A program made the position numbers and the translations under genes. A model generated the notes under the pieces. It made no database searches, was not told the origin of the DNA, and saw nothing but the letters and a program-made list of their open reading frames with translations. From OLB16 sp964422415 (GTDB lineage Bacteria; Hinthialibacterota; Hinthialibacteria; OLB16), in assembly GCA_964422415.1 (NCBI GenBank), contig CAYRBI010000002.1, positions 1 to 64,000 on the forward strand: 64,000 bases of DNA, given 5' to 3'. Shown here piece after piece: positions 15,524 to 24,987 of the stretch (position 1 is its first letter; each line of letters begins with the position of its first letter).

Positions 15524-17853
15524 CCACCTCTCCACATCCATCAGACACCGATTCATCACGCCCGCGTAAGGGCCTGGAAGTGAAATGGAACGCTCTTGTC
15601 CGTGCGCTTATGTTCATGGGCGCGTTGTTTCTGATCACGATCGCCAGCGTTCCTCCACGTCCCAGCCCGGAGCGGTTATTGAATGAGAAGATCGGCGAAC
15701 CGGCCACGCGTACAGTACTTTCCCCCTTCCCACTCAAGATTGTCGACCAGCAAGAGACTGACCGTGTACGCCGTGAAATGCGGGAGAATATCCCCCCCAC
15801 CTACCGCCGTCTCCCTGAGATGGAAAACCAACCACAATTGAACTGGCGAGCCCTTGTGCAAGTGGCGCTGGACCAGGACCGTGCCCTGGCCAGTGAAGGC
15901 AAACTCACCACGGCCACTGAATCCGCCCGCCACGCAGTCCGCTCACTCTCGCGCAACGATACCGAGTTGCTCCGCAAGAAGATGAGTGATTCCGCCTGGC
16001 GTGAGGAGGTTCTGGGCAAGCTGGTAAAAGTGTACAAAGACAACGACCTGCTCTTCGATGTCAGCAGGGTTCCCAAAGAACGCGCGGAGAGCAAACAGAA
16101 CGCGATTCAATGGCGGTTACGTGAATTGGATGGCAGCCTCAAAGACCGTGTCAGCTGGGTTACGATTCAATCAGTCACCCAGCAAAGGGAATTCTGGGCG
16201 CAAGAATTGGAGAAGGCCTTTTCGGGAGTGGAGGCGAAACCGAAAACCCTCGCGGTCACCCTCGCGAAATACCTCATCTCACCCACCCTCGAGTATGACA
16301 ATGCGGCGGTCGACGCCGAGGTCAGAGTTGCCTTAGCGAAAATCCACTCCGTATCCATGGAGTACAAACAAAACCAGATCATCACCATGCGTGGGGAGCT
16401 TGTCACTCTCAACCAGAAGCTGGCGCTTTTGGAGATGGGCAAGCGTATGGAATCCCGTTTGGGTGAATTCCTTGGAAGAATTGTCCTCGTCTTCAGCATC
16501 CTCCTGATCCTGTATGGCTATCTCAAACGGGTGCACAAGGATCTTTACCAGAATCTGCCACGGCTCGCGGCTTATCTGCTGGAGGTTAGCATGATCTCCT
16601 GGACCGGGTTCATTGTGGCTTGGGGCGTGGAGTTCGATGCTTTTCAAGCGACCGAAGGGTCTATCTCACAAGTAGGCCTGATGGTTCCAATTGCCGCCAT
16701 TGGTATTCTGGTCACTCTTCTGGAAAGCTCACGGCTGGCTTTATTTTCTGTCATCTTCTGCACCTTTCTGGTGGGGATTCAGTTTAACTGGGGATTTGAG
16801 ATCCTGCTGGTTCTGGTGCTCTCGGGAATTGTGTCGGTGTTTCATGTCATCGGAATAACACGCCGGAGCCAGGTCTACCTCGCCTTTCCATGGATCCTTG
16901 GCACTGGCTCCCTCCTGTTGCTGGGAGTGCATCTGGTCATGTATCCCTCCATGGAGGCCTTTACTCACTATACGAACAATCTCTTCTGGGGAGTTCTCCT
17001 ACTCGGGGTGAACGGTCTCTGTTCGGTGTGTATAGCCTTGCTGCTACTGCCTTTCCTGGAGGATCTGTTGGGGATTACCACCGTCTTCAAGTTGCGGGAG
17101 ATCTCAACCTATCACCCGCTCTTACGCCAACTCGAGGAAAAGGCTCCTGGGACTTACTACCACTCCTTGAATGTGAGTTCCCTGGCCGAATCCGCCGCGG
17201 CGGCCATCGGAGCGGATGCCCTGCTCGTGAAGGTGGCCTCCTACTACCACGATATCGGCAAAATGGAAAAACCCACCTACTTCACCGAGAATCAATTCAC
17301 CGAGGAAGACCGCCGGAAACACTCGAAAATCTCGCCCCACATGAGCTGCCTGATCATCCGCAACCATGTCAAACTGGGGCAGGAATTAGCCCGGGAGAAC
17401 CGGCTACCTGAAAGCATCATACCCTTCATCGCCGAACACCATGGCACTACCCTGCTCTCTTATTTCTATGATCAAGCCCGGTCCGAGGACCCCCATGGCA
17501 CTGTTTCGGCGGCGGATTTCCGTTACTCCGGACCCAAACCCCAGACCATCGAGAGCGCCATTGTCATGCTGGCCGACACGGTCGAGGCCGCCTCGCGCTC
17601 CATGAAACTCGTGGGTGAGGGCGAGATCCGTGTCTTCGTCAAACGTGTCATCAATGACAAGATGCTGGATGGGCAGTTCGATGAGTGTAATCTGACATTC
17701 CGTCAGATGAAGCTTCTTTCGGACTCGTTTACACGGACATTACGGACTATGATGCACCGTAGAATTGCCTACCCCTCGATGCCGGAGGTAAACCTCTCTC
17801 CCGGCTCTACCCGGCAGGACAAGGTACAGCCCTTGTTCAACCGGGGCTCCTAA
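15520..17853 (+). CDS. pgpH: 7TM-HD family phosphohydrolase (PgpH/YqfF-like)
   Basis: A 777-aa membrane protein of the 7TMR-HD family. It has an N-terminal membrane segment (ALMFMGALFLITIASV), a long extracytoplasmic 7TMR-HDED-type region to about residue 310, seven predicted membrane segments (about 315-500), and a cytoplasmic HD domain. HD residues are visible: His548 in YYHSLNVSSL, His577-Asp578 in YYHDIGKMEKP, the pair in FIAEHHGTT and the late aspartate in VMLADTVEAA. Characterised members (Listeria PgpH) hydrolyse c-di-AMP; the substrate here is an inference. The order phoH-HD-ybeY-CNNM is widely conserved in bacteria. Confidence 0.93.
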   Translation: MTTSPHPSDTDSSRPRKGLEVKWNALVRALMFMGALFLITIASVPPRPSPERLLNEKIGEPATRTVLSPFPLKIVDQQETDRVRREMRENIPPTYRRLPEMENQPQLNWRALVQVALDQDRALASEGKLTTATESARHAVRSLSRNDTELLRKKMSDSAWREEVLGKLVKVYKDNDLLFDVSRVPKERAESKQNAIQWRLRELDGSLKDRVSWVTIQSVTQQREFWAQELEKAFSGVEAKPKTLAVTLAKYLISPTLEYDNAAVDAEVRVALAKIHSVSMEYKQNQIITMRGELVTLNQKLALLEMGKRMESRLGEFLGRIVLVFSILLILYGYLKRVHKDLYQNLPRLAAYLLEVSMISWTGFIVAWGVEFDAFQATEGSISQVGLMVPIAAIGILVTLLESSRLALFSVIFCTFLVGIQFNWGFEILLVLVLSGIVSVFHVIGITRRSQVYLAFPWILGTGSLLLLGVHLVMYPSMEAFTHYTNNLFWGVLLLGVNGLCSVCIALLLLPFLEDLLGITTVFKLREISTYHPLLRQLEEKAPGTYYHSLNVSSLAESAAAAIGADALLVKVASYYHDIGKMEKPTYFTENQFTEEDRRKHSKISPHMSCLIIRNHVKLGQELARENRLPESIIPFIAEHHGTTLLSYFYDQARSEDPHGTVSAADFRYSGPKPQTIESAIVMLADTVEAASRSMKLVGEGEIRVFVKRVINDKMLDGQFDECNLTFRQMKLLSDSFTRTLRTMMHRRIAYPSMPEVNLSPGSTRQDKVQPLFNRGS

Positions 17854-17875
17854 GCGAGGAGGGGTTTCCGTATCC

Positions 17876-18286
17876 ATGAGCGTAGAGATTTCGGACGAAC
17901 AAGATGTACCCATCAATATAGGCCGCCTCAGGGACCGCCTACAGGCTAGCTTGGACAAAGCGGGGCTGGGCGATGCCGAGGTGAGTGTTTTACTCACGGG
18001 AGACGAGCACATCGCCGAGCTCAATGAAACTTACCGTGGCCTACCAGAACCCACCGATGTGCTTTCCTTCCCGATGAATGACGATGATGGAGAGCCCTTC
18101 GGCAACATCCTGGGCGACATTGTTATTTCAATCCCCACCGCCCAGCACCAGGCGGTGGATGATTTAGAAAAGGAAGTGGATATGCTCGCCTTTCATGGCT
18201 TGCTACACCTATTTGGAAGAGACCATGAAACCGAGGGATGGGAAGCATGGGAAGAGGCCTTGAAGGAGATTCTTCCCGATGAGTAA
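17876..18286 (+). CDS. ybeY: Endoribonuclease YbeY
   Basis: A 136-aa metal-dependent endoribonuclease involved in rRNA maturation and ribosome quality control. The signature zinc site HGLLHLFGRDHETEG is complete (three histidines) near residue 104, and TDVLSFPMND near residue 60 matches the family core. A GGAGG-type ribosome site precedes the ATG. It lies 22 bases after the 7TM-HD gene and overlaps the next gene by 8 bases, within the phoH operon. Confidence 0.96.
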   Translation: MSVEISDEQDVPINIGRLRDRLQASLDKAGLGDAEVSVLLTGDEHIAELNETYRGLPEPTDVLSFPMNDDDGEPFGNILGDIVISIPTAQHQAVDDLEKEVDMLAFHGLLHLFGRDHETEGWEAWEEALKEILPDE

Positions 18287-19622
18287 TACCACCTGGCTGG
18301 TCATCGAGGGGGTACTGTATCTGCTCGCCCTGGTAGTGTCTTCATTCTTCAGCGCCTCCGAGACCGCTTTAACCTCGATCAGCGCGGTCAAGATCAATCA
18401 AATCGCGGGTCATGAGGACAAAACCCATCCGCTCTTCGACTGGCTCAAGAATCCCACCAAGTATCTCACCACCCTCCTGGTGGGCAACAACATCGCCAAT
18501 ATCGCGGGGGCGCTGGTGGGAGGGGACTTCTGCCGCAGGCTCCTGGCCGGGTTGGGATATCCCGATGAGGAGGCGCTCGCGGGGGGAGTCGCTTTCGTCG
18601 CGGTCACCAGTACCGTGCTCATCTTTGGTGAAATCATCCCGAAGAGTTATGCCCGGCATCACTGTGAGTCGATGGCCCCACGCCTGGCTCCCTGCGTGGC
18701 TTTCATCTACCGGATTCTCAAGTACCCCATCCGGCTCTTCATGTTCATCTCTAACATGATTATCCGCCTGTTCGGCGGAGAAACCACCAAGGAAGTTCCC
18801 TTCGTCACCTCGGATGATCTTAAGTTGATGATCGAGGTAGGTGAGAAGCAGGGTCTGCTCGATATCGATGAACGCGAGATGCTGCACTCCATCTTCGAGC
18901 TCTCGGAAACCCAGATCCGTGAGGTCATGACCCCCCGGGTGGAGATGATCTATGTGAAGGTAATCGACTCGCTGGAAACAGTCCTCAAGGCCTTTGAGCA
19001 ACATGACTTCTCACGCCTGCCGGTTATCGAGGACAACCGCGACAATGTGGTGGGGATCCTATACATGAAAGATCTTCTCCACCACTGGCACATGAACGCC
19101 GACAGTCAAGATGTGGTCCGGCGGCTGATGCGGCCACGCATCTACGTGCCCGAGAACAAGCGCGTGGATGAGGTGCTCAAACAGTTCCAACGTGAGAAGA
19201 TCCACATGGCCATCGTGGTCGATGAGTATGGCGGCACCTCGGGCCTGGTAACCATCGAGGACATCCTCGAGGAGATTGTGGGCGAGATCCACGATGAGTT
19301 CGATGTGGAGGAAGATCCCATCATCAAGGTGGGGGAGACCACCTGGATTGTCGATGCCACGGTCCATCCCGATGATCTCTACGATGCATTGGGATTGGAA
19401 TGGGAGGATGAGGAAGAGGAGTTCGACAGCGTGGCGGGATTTCTGCTCCACTTGCGAGGGGATCTCCCCAAGACGGGAGAGGTCATCGAGCACGAGGGCC
19501 TGAAATTCACGGTCATGGAGGCCAACGAAAAACGCATCAACCGCGTGCGTGTTGAAAAAATCCCCAAGCACGAGAAGACCACACCCGAAGCACCCGCCCC
19601 CGAATCCGAGGAATCCACTTAG
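18279..19622 (+). CDS. CNNM/CorC-type transporter (HlyC/CorC family)
   Basis: A 447-aa inner-membrane protein. The N-terminal DUF21/CNNM domain (about 1-190) has several membrane segments and the family pattern FFSASETALTSIS and GNNIANIAGA. A CBS-domain pair follows (about 205-330; VMTPRVEMIYV, FSRLPVIEDNRDNVVGILYMKDLL), then a CorC_HlyC domain (about 350-430; DGTVHPDDL-like region and FDSVAGFLL). Members are Mg2+ or Na+/Mg2+ transporters; YbeX/CorC neighbours ybeY in many genomes. It is the last gene of the phoH operon; a palindromic repeat element follows. Confidence 0.93.
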   Translation: MSNTTWLVIEGVLYLLALVVSSFFSASETALTSISAVKINQIAGHEDKTHPLFDWLKNPTKYLTTLLVGNNIANIAGALVGGDFCRRLLAGLGYPDEEALAGGVAFVAVTSTVLIFGEIIPKSYARHHCESMAPRLAPCVAFIYRILKYPIRLFMFISNMIIRLFGGETTKEVPFVTSDDLKLMIEVGEKQGLLDIDEREMLHSIFELSETQIREVMTPRVEMIYVKVIDSLETVLKAFEQHDFSRLPVIEDNRDNVVGILYMKDLLHHWHMNADSQDVVRRLMRPRIYVPENKRVDEVLKQFQREKIHMAIVVDEYGGTSGLVTIEDILEEIVGEIHDEFDVEEDPIIKVGETTWIVDATVHPDDLYDALGLEWEDEEEEFDSVAGFLLHLRGDLPKTGEVIEHEGLKFTVMEANEKRINRVRVEKIPKHEKTTPEAPAPESEEST

Positions 19623-19655
19623 GGGCATGATTTCAAAACAACCTTTGGGTGCTGT

Positions 19656-19745
19656 CCGTATGTTGTTCATGCTTTAGCATGTTGGGTAACCATAAGATTA
19701 AATTTTGTACGAGACCCACATGCTGAAGCATGAACAACATACGGG
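19656..19745. repeat. Palindromic repeat pair, TTCATGCTTTAGCATG family
   Basis: A left arm (19656-19686) and right arm (19715-19745) form a near-perfect 30-bp inverted repeat reading CGTATGTTGTTCATGCTT; each arm also holds its own small palindrome (CATGCT/AGCATG). The same arrangement recurs at 56147-56290, and relatives occur at 29450, 29505, 36270 and in the array at 58820. The rest of the gap 19623-19889 holds only the short palindrome at 19807-19830. Confidence 0.75.
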
Positions 19746-19806
19746 CTCATTCCGTTTCCTGGCACGAATTCCCAACCGCTAGAACGTTCCCTCTGCTTCC
19801 ATATAG

Positions 19807-19830
19807 GGCGCGAGAAAGAATTCACGCGCC
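19807..19830. repeat. Palindrome GGCGCGAGA family, degenerate copy
   Basis: GGCGCGAGA (19807-19815) and TCACGCGCC (19822-19830) pair with one mismatch. A perfect copy lies at 56226-56249 inside the second TTCATGCTTTAGCATG-type element, so both loci combine the same two repeat types. Confidence 0.5.
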
Positions 19831-19889
19831 AGCGGGTAAATGGAATGACCGGGGAAAAGGGGAGTGATCTCTCATACCCTTTTTCACTT

Positions 19890-22499
19890 TTATCCTAATA
19901 GTTTCTCCACACTTGCCAGGGCTTCATCCAGTTTGGAGGGATCTTTTCCGCCCGCTTTAGCCCAATCGGGACGTCCCCCACCCCCGCCCCCAGTAATCGC
20001 GGCAATGCGTTTGACCAGGTCTCCCGCCTTTACCGGCCCGGTCAGGTCCTTGCTGACACTACACACAAAGTTGACCTTATCCTCGACCACCGCGCCAAGG
20101 ACGATGACGCTCTTGGGGAGTTGTTGTTTGAGACAGTCCGCTATGGCCTCCAGAGCCACTGGGTCGGCAGCCTCCACCCGCGCCACCACAAGGTCCACCT
20201 CAGCCCCGCCGAGGGTGATCTTCTTGACCTTGGATAGCAGGTCATCCGTGGAGGTTCCGCTCCCTTTTTCTTGCAGGGTACGGATCTGCTTGTCTTTATC
20301 CTTGATCTGAGCTTGGAGTTTTTCGATTCGTTCGGGGATCTGGGAAGCGGGACAGCGGAGCAGCTGAGAGAGGTGCGAGAGGATGGCCTCGCGTTCCTTC
20401 ATCTCTTCATAAGCTCGCGCGCCAGCCACGGCGCTGATACGCCGCACTCCAGCCTGGATCGATTCCTCGGCGGTGATGAAGAGCGAGCCAATCTCTCCGG
20501 TACGGCTCACATGGGTGCCACCACAGAGCTCACGGCTGACCGGATCAATGCCCACCATGCGCACCACTTCACCATACTTCTCACCGAAAAGCGCCATCGC
20601 ACCCCGCGCCTTGGCCTCAGCAATGGAGGTGTGCTCGATCTCGACCGGGTAATCCTCAAGGATCCACTGGTTCGCCAGCAACTCAACCTGGTTGATCTGC
20701 TCGCGGGTAAGTCCCTCCGGGTGGGTGAAGTCGAAGCGTAGGCTATCGGGACTGACATAGGAGCCTTGCTGGTGGACATGCTCCCCGAGCACCTTGCGTA
20801 GAGCCGCCTGGAGCAGGTGGGTTCCCGTGTGATGAGGCTGGATACGCGCACGGCGGGCCTTGTCGACCGAGGCGGTAAGGGGCATCCCCCCGCGCAGAGT
20901 TCCCTGGGTGACTTTTCCTTGATGCAGGAAGACCCCATTGGCGCTCTTCTGGGTGTTGGTCACCTCGAAGGCAACACCTTTCCCAGTGAGCACTCCCAGG
21001 TCATAAATTTGTCCACCGGATTCGGCATAAAAGGGAGTCCGGTCGAGTACCACCGCACCGTCTTGCCCTTCGGTGAGAGCCTCTGTCCGCACCATACCAT
21101 CGAAGAGGTAGAGCACTTCGGCGTCAGATTCAATCTCGTCATAGCCGGTGAACTCGGTGGCGGGGATGGATTCGATGCCCTCGGCATCGGCCAGGGCCTG
21201 CATTCCGGAACCTTTCCAGGCCGCCTTGGCGCGCTCCCGCTGTTCCTCCATCTGTTCCTCGAATTCCTTTTCGGAGCAGGTCATCCCATTTTCGGTCAAG
21301 ACCTCGAGAGTGAGCTCGAGCGGAAAACCATAGGTGTCATAGAGACGGAAGGCCTCTTCGCCGGGGAGGTTCTTGACCCCAGCGGCGCGCAGCTCCTCGA
21401 TCTTCTCGGTAAGGATCGCGTTGCCGCGTGAAAGAGTACGGTTAAAAGCCTCCTCCTCGCTGCGTACTACCTTGCGGACATGTTCCGAAGCGGGCACCAG
21501 GTCCGGGTAGATGTCTTTCATCGTGTCGACCACAAGCGGCACCATGGAGGAGAAGAAGCCTTGCCCCAGACCAAGACGTTGACCATGCAGAATCGCCCGG
21601 CGCATGATCCGGCGCAGCACATACCCGCGTCCCACATTCGAGGGGACAATGCGGTCGGAGATGGCAAAGGTGGCCGCGCGGACATGATCCGCTACCACAC
21701 GCATCGCGCAGGTGGTCTCGTGATCCGAGTTGAAGGCCTTGCCACTCACATACTCGAGGTGGTGGATGTAGGGCAGGAACAGGTCCGTCTCATAATTTGT
21801 GTGGACCTTGGCCATGACGGCGGCGATGCGTTCGAGTCCCGCGCCGGTGTCGATGCTCTTGCGCGCGATTTCGGGGTACTCCTCGGGAGTCTGGCCGGGC
21901 TGGGCATCGAATTGCACCAAGACCAGGTTCCAGATCTCCAGGAAACGGTCATCGTGTTCCTTGATTTCCGGTCCCTGGTCAAAATGGATCTCGCTACAAG
22001 GACCGCAGGGACCGGCACCGCCCACTGGACCCCAGAAATTGTCCTCGCGTCCCTTACGGGCGATCTTCCCGGCAGAGACTCCGATCTCTTTTTCCCAGAT
22101 TCGAAAGGCCTCATCATCACTCTCGAAAACCGAGGGATAGATCCGGTCCGGATCGAGCTTCAGAACCTCAGTGACAAACTCCCAGCCCCAGTGGATGGCC
22201 TCGCGCTTGAAGTAATCCCCAAAAGAGAAATTACCGAGCATCTCAAAGAAGGTGTGATGCCGTGCGGTGTAACCGACATTCTGGATATCGGAGGTGCGGA
22301 AGCACTTCTGACAGGTGGTGGCCCGCTTCATCGGATCCGGGCTACGTCCCAAGAAGTTGTCTTTAAACTGCACCATCCCCGCGCTGGTGAAGAGCAGGGT
22401 CGGGTCATTACTGGGGATCAGGCTATCGCTGGGAACGATGCGGTGGTCCTTGCCACGGAAGAACTCCAGATACTTCGCACGAATCTCACGGCTGTCCAT
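19890..22499 (-). CDS. alaS: Alanine--tRNA ligase
   Basis: An 869-aa alanyl-tRNA synthetase, full length for the bacterial family. The class II core begins at REIRAKYLEFFRGKDH and shows LFTSAGMVQFKDNFLG and RHHTFFEMLGNFSFGDYFK. The editing domain has HTGTHLLQAALR, and CGGTHVSRTGEIG supplies its zinc-site residues. The C-terminal DHHA1-like region has the glycine-rich GGGGGGRPDWAKAGG. It charges tRNA-Ala in the cytoplasm. It is a single gene on the minus strand with a 110-bp upstream gap. Confidence 0.97.
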   Translation of the reverse strand: MDSREIRAKYLEFFRGKDHRIVPSDSLIPSNDPTLLFTSAGMVQFKDNFLGRSPDPMKRATTCQKCFRTSDIQNVGYTARHHTFFEMLGNFSFGDYFKREAIHWGWEFVTEVLKLDPDRIYPSVFESDDEAFRIWEKEIGVSAGKIARKGREDNFWGPVGGAGPCGPCSEIHFDQGPEIKEHDDRFLEIWNLVLVQFDAQPGQTPEEYPEIARKSIDTGAGLERIAAVMAKVHTNYETDLFLPYIHHLEYVSGKAFNSDHETTCAMRVVADHVRAATFAISDRIVPSNVGRGYVLRRIMRRAILHGQRLGLGQGFFSSMVPLVVDTMKDIYPDLVPASEHVRKVVRSEEEAFNRTLSRGNAILTEKIEELRAAGVKNLPGEEAFRLYDTYGFPLELTLEVLTENGMTCSEKEFEEQMEEQRERAKAAWKGSGMQALADAEGIESIPATEFTGYDEIESDAEVLYLFDGMVRTEALTEGQDGAVVLDRTPFYAESGGQIYDLGVLTGKGVAFEVTNTQKSANGVFLHQGKVTQGTLRGGMPLTASVDKARRARIQPHHTGTHLLQAALRKVLGEHVHQQGSYVSPDSLRFDFTHPEGLTREQINQVELLANQWILEDYPVEIEHTSIAEAKARGAMALFGEKYGEVVRMVGIDPVSRELCGGTHVSRTGEIGSLFITAEESIQAGVRRISAVAGARAYEEMKEREAILSHLSQLLRCPASQIPERIEKLQAQIKDKDKQIRTLQEKGSGTSTDDLLSKVKKITLGGAEVDLVVARVEAADPVALEAIADCLKQQLPKSVIVLGAVVEDKVNFVCSVSKDLTGPVKAGDLVKRIAAITGGGGGGRPDWAKAGGKDPSKLDEALASVEKLLG

Positions 22500-22610
22500 G
22501 AAACGGTTACCTCTTAGTTAAATGAGTGAACCCGGAAGGATAAGCCAAGAGGGACAGGGGTTCCAGAGGAACGGGCGGAAAGAAGCTTGTTTGGAAATCA
22601 ATTAATAAAG

Positions 22611-23072
22611 TTAACCATGGCTAATCAAAGGAAACTTTCCAGGATCCTCAATGGACTCCACGGAAAGATCCACATCGAGGGTGGGCCAGTACAGGTGGTC
22701 TGGCGATAGGAGTTCAAGGTGAGTGATCTGAGCGATGGTGGCCTCACGGAACCAAGGAAACTCATCGAATGGTAGGTAGAGTTCCCGCTGGTTGAGAAGC
22801 AACCAGAATCCATGGGGCGAGATGTTGGTCACTTCAACCACCGAAGTGTTCTTGCCAGGTGCGGCGATTTCATCTTCGTGCTCCTCGATCATGTGTTGCG
22901 CTTCCCGGAGATCCCGTGGTGAGAGGCCATGGTTCCCTGCAAGAACAATCGTTGGGTCCAACCAGAACTTGGCTTCGCCGCCATGGCCGATGACATGTAC
23001 GTGGGATCGCTCTTCTTCACGAGAGAAGAAGAAAAAACGGAATCCCCCTTTTGAAAACACGGTCGGTGTCAT
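22611..23072 (-). CDS. DUF4160-DUF2442 fusion protein
   Basis: A 153-aa protein combining two small domains usually coded as neighbouring genes. The N-terminal part (about 1-70) matches DUF4160: GFRFFFFSREEERSHVHV, GGEAKFWLDP. The C-terminal part (about 75-150) matches DUF2442: GFWLLLNQRELYLPFDEFPWF and HLYWPTLDVDLSVESIEDP. Such pairs have been discussed as toxin-antitoxin-like modules, but no activity can be read from the sequence. It stands alone on the minus strand between alaS and a repeat-containing gap. Confidence 0.82.
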   Translation of the reverse strand: MTPTVFSKGGFRFFFFSREEERSHVHVIGHGGEAKFWLDPTIVLAGNHGLSPRDLREAQHMIEEHEDEIAAPGKNTSVVEVTNISPHGFWLLLNQRELYLPFDEFPWFREATIAQITHLELLSPDHLYWPTLDVDLSVESIEDPGKFPLISHG

Positions 23073-23177
23073 CTCACATCACTCTATCACTTGGACTACT
23101 CACACTTCCAGCTTGGCGTGAGCGCTTCCCCGCTCTCCACGATTCAACTTGACAAGCCACGTAGACGTAACCGATTC

Positions 23178-23199
23178 GGGACGCAATTGAATGCGTCCC
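23178..23199. repeat. Dispersed palindrome, GGGACGCA family, copy 2
   Basis: GGGACGCA (23178-23185), loop ATTGAA, TGCGTCCC (23192-23199). The loop is the reverse complement of TTCAAT, so this copy is inverted relative to copy 1. It is followed by CCATGGAGG, also found beside copy 3 (38578). Confidence 0.65.
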
Positions 23200-23295
23200 T
23201 CCATGGAGGAACCCGCTCCTTCGGGTCCCTGGCTACTCCCCCCACCCTCCAAACACGCTAATATCCAGCATCCCAAATCCAACAAGGAGCAACTC

Positions 23296-24546
23296 GTGTA
23301 TCCGATCCGATCCATGCTGGGAGTTTCCCTGTCCATTTTAATTATCCTGCTCTGTTCACCCTCATTAGCCTTGGCATCGAAGACCTGGGACTGCGCGGTC
23401 TTTCCCGCTGAGGCAAAAACCATTATTGATTCAACCTCCGGAGCCAAACTGGTCTTTGTCACCTCGGCCACCAGTGAGGACACTAACCTCTATTTCCATC
23501 AGCGATCCTGGCTGCCGGATGAATCCATGCTGGTGTTTCACCGTAAGAGCGGTGATTCCACCTGCTATTGGGGGTATCTCGAAACAACCGGCGAGCTGGT
23601 GCGGCTTCATGAGCCTGGCCTTGCTCTCGGATATGAGGGCAGCTGCAGCCGTTACCGTAACAGCCTGTATGTCATTTTGAATGGAGAGGTCCATGAGTGG
23701 CTGATCAAGATCGAACAGGGGAGTCTGGAGCAGCCCTCCAAGGTGTCGGTCGAGGACAAGACTATCGGGAAGCTTCCGGAGGATGTGGACTCGACTGTGG
23801 GCCTCAACGAGAACAGCGATGGCTCCGGGGTGATGCTTGGCTTTACCAGCAAGGGCCCCACTGCCTCACGAATCATCCTTATGGACTACAAGACAGGTGC
23901 GTGTAAGGAGCTCGCCTCACTGGATGATGGGATCACACATGTCCAGGCCAGCTGGGTAACCCCTGATCTTGTGCTTTTCTGCCGTTCCAGCCGGATCACT
24001 GACCGTGTCCAGGTGAATGCCGAGGGGCAGGTTCCCTCGCGGATGTGGCTGGCGGATGCGAGCAGACGCGAGCCCTGGCCGCTCTACCCACAGCTCGAGG
24101 GTGAGCTGGTGACCCATGAATGCTGGTGGGTGGACAATCAGGTGACCTTCTGTACAGGCATGAACAAGTCTGGGAATGCCGAGGAGGCGCATGTGAAGGT
24201 GATCGATATCCAGACCGGTATCGCGCGCATCATCGCGGCGGGAGCCTGGTGGCCGGGGGGCACCCCGGAGCGGGTTTCCAAACGCAACTGGTGGCATTGC
24301 GCCGGGGCTCCCAGCGCAAAATTCGTGATGGCCGACAACTGGCATGGCGATATCGGGATTTTCAGCGCCAAGACCGCCCGGACCCGTCTACTCACCGAGA
24401 ACCAACGGACCTATGGGCAAGGACCACACCCCCATGCTGGCTGGTCACCCTCCAGCACAAAGGTGGTCTTCACCAGCAACCTGAATGGGAATCCCGACGT
24501 GGTGATTGGGGTGCTACCGGAGGCATGGTTGACTACGGAATGGTGA
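23296..24546 (+). CDS. Exported beta-propeller protein, oligogalacturonate lyase/TolB-like
   Basis: A 416-aa protein with a signal peptide (LGVSLSILIILLCSPSLALA) and repeated propeller-like blades, for example QRSWLPDESMLVFHRKS, GVMLGFTSKGP and the C-terminal HPHAGWSPSSTKVVFTSNLNG. The last motif is typical of TolB/WD40-like propellers and the oligogalacturonate lyase fold (PL22). Export is unusual for PL22, whose characterised members are intracellular, so the enzyme assignment is tentative. I chose the GTG at 23296 because AAGGAG lies 6 bases upstream and it puts the signal peptide at the N-terminus; the frame runs further back to 23191 through a palindromic repeat. It converges on the thioredoxin gene. 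Confidence 0.75.
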   Translation: MYPIRSMLGVSLSILIILLCSPSLALASKTWDCAVFPAEAKTIIDSTSGAKLVFVTSATSEDTNLYFHQRSWLPDESMLVFHRKSGDSTCYWGYLETTGELVRLHEPGLALGYEGSCSRYRNSLYVILNGEVHEWLIKIEQGSLEQPSKVSVEDKTIGKLPEDVDSTVGLNENSDGSGVMLGFTSKGPTASRIILMDYKTGACKELASLDDGITHVQASWVTPDLVLFCRSSRITDRVQVNAEGQVPSRMWLADASRREPWPLYPQLEGELVTHECWWVDNQVTFCTGMNKSGNAEEAHVKVIDIQTGIARIIAAGAWWPGGTPERVSKRNWWHCAGAPSAKFVMADNWHGDIGIFSAKTARTRLLTENQRTYGQGPHPHAGWSPSSTKVVFTSNLNGNPDVVIGVLPEAWLTTEW

Positions 24547-24572
24547 AAAACAGGGGAAGCTGGAATACTATC

Positions 24573-24612
24573 CCCCCCCCACCCTCCCCCTTGCGGGGGA
24601 GGGTGGGGGGGG
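24573..24612. terminator. C/G-tract palindrome between convergent genes
   Basis: An 18-bp perfect inverted repeat of C-tracts and G-tracts (24573-24590 and 24595-24612) around a TTGC loop. It separates the propeller gene (+) and thioredoxin (-), so it may act as a two-way terminator. The G-tracts could also form a quadruplex. The same C/G-tract palindrome type recurs at 29410-29574 and 36223-36332. Confidence 0.5.
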
Positions 24613-24654
24613 TGCTACTACATTGGGTGTCAGGACAGACCACCCCTTTGAGTA

Positions 24655-24987
24655 TCAGGACAACAGCGAATTCAATTTCGACATCAAGGCCGGTTTGGGC
24701 AGGAAGCCCACAATCCGTTCGACCTCTCTACCGTCCTTGAAGATGATCATCGTGGGGATGCTGTTGATCCCGAAGGAGTCACGAGTGTTTGGTGAGGCAT
24801 CGGTATCGACCTTACCCACCTTAAGCTTGCCCACCAGATCATTCGCGATCTCATCGATGACCGGCGCGAGCATCTTACAAGGCGGACACCAGGTCGCCCA
24901 AAAATCGACCAGCACCGGAACAGTCGCGCCTTTGATCTCGGCGTCGAAATTCTGATCCGTAAACTCCAAAGTGTTTGCACCCGCCAT
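24655..24987 (-). CDS. trxA: Thioredoxin
   Basis: A 110-aa thioredoxin, the usual length, cytoplasmic. The fold markers LEFTDQNFDAEI, VLVDFWATWCPPCKMLAPVIDEIA, VGKVDTDASPNT and IPTMIIFKDG are all present. The active site is WCPPC rather than the standard WCGPC; this proline variant occurs in thioredoxin-like proteins and can shift redox potential. The start at 24987 follows a GGAGG ribosome site. It is divergent from the primase-helicase-like gene. Confidence 0.94.
   Translation of the reverse strand: MAGANTLEFTDQNFDAEIKGATVPVLVDFWATWCPPCKMLAPVIDEIANDLVGKLKVGKVDTDASPNTRDSFGINSIPTMIIFKDGREVERIVGFLPKPALMSKLNSLLS

Noticed and set aside
21480..22517. 345-aa plus-strand reading frame
   Set aside because: It lies wholly opposite alaS, whose motifs are complete; it has no recognisable domain.
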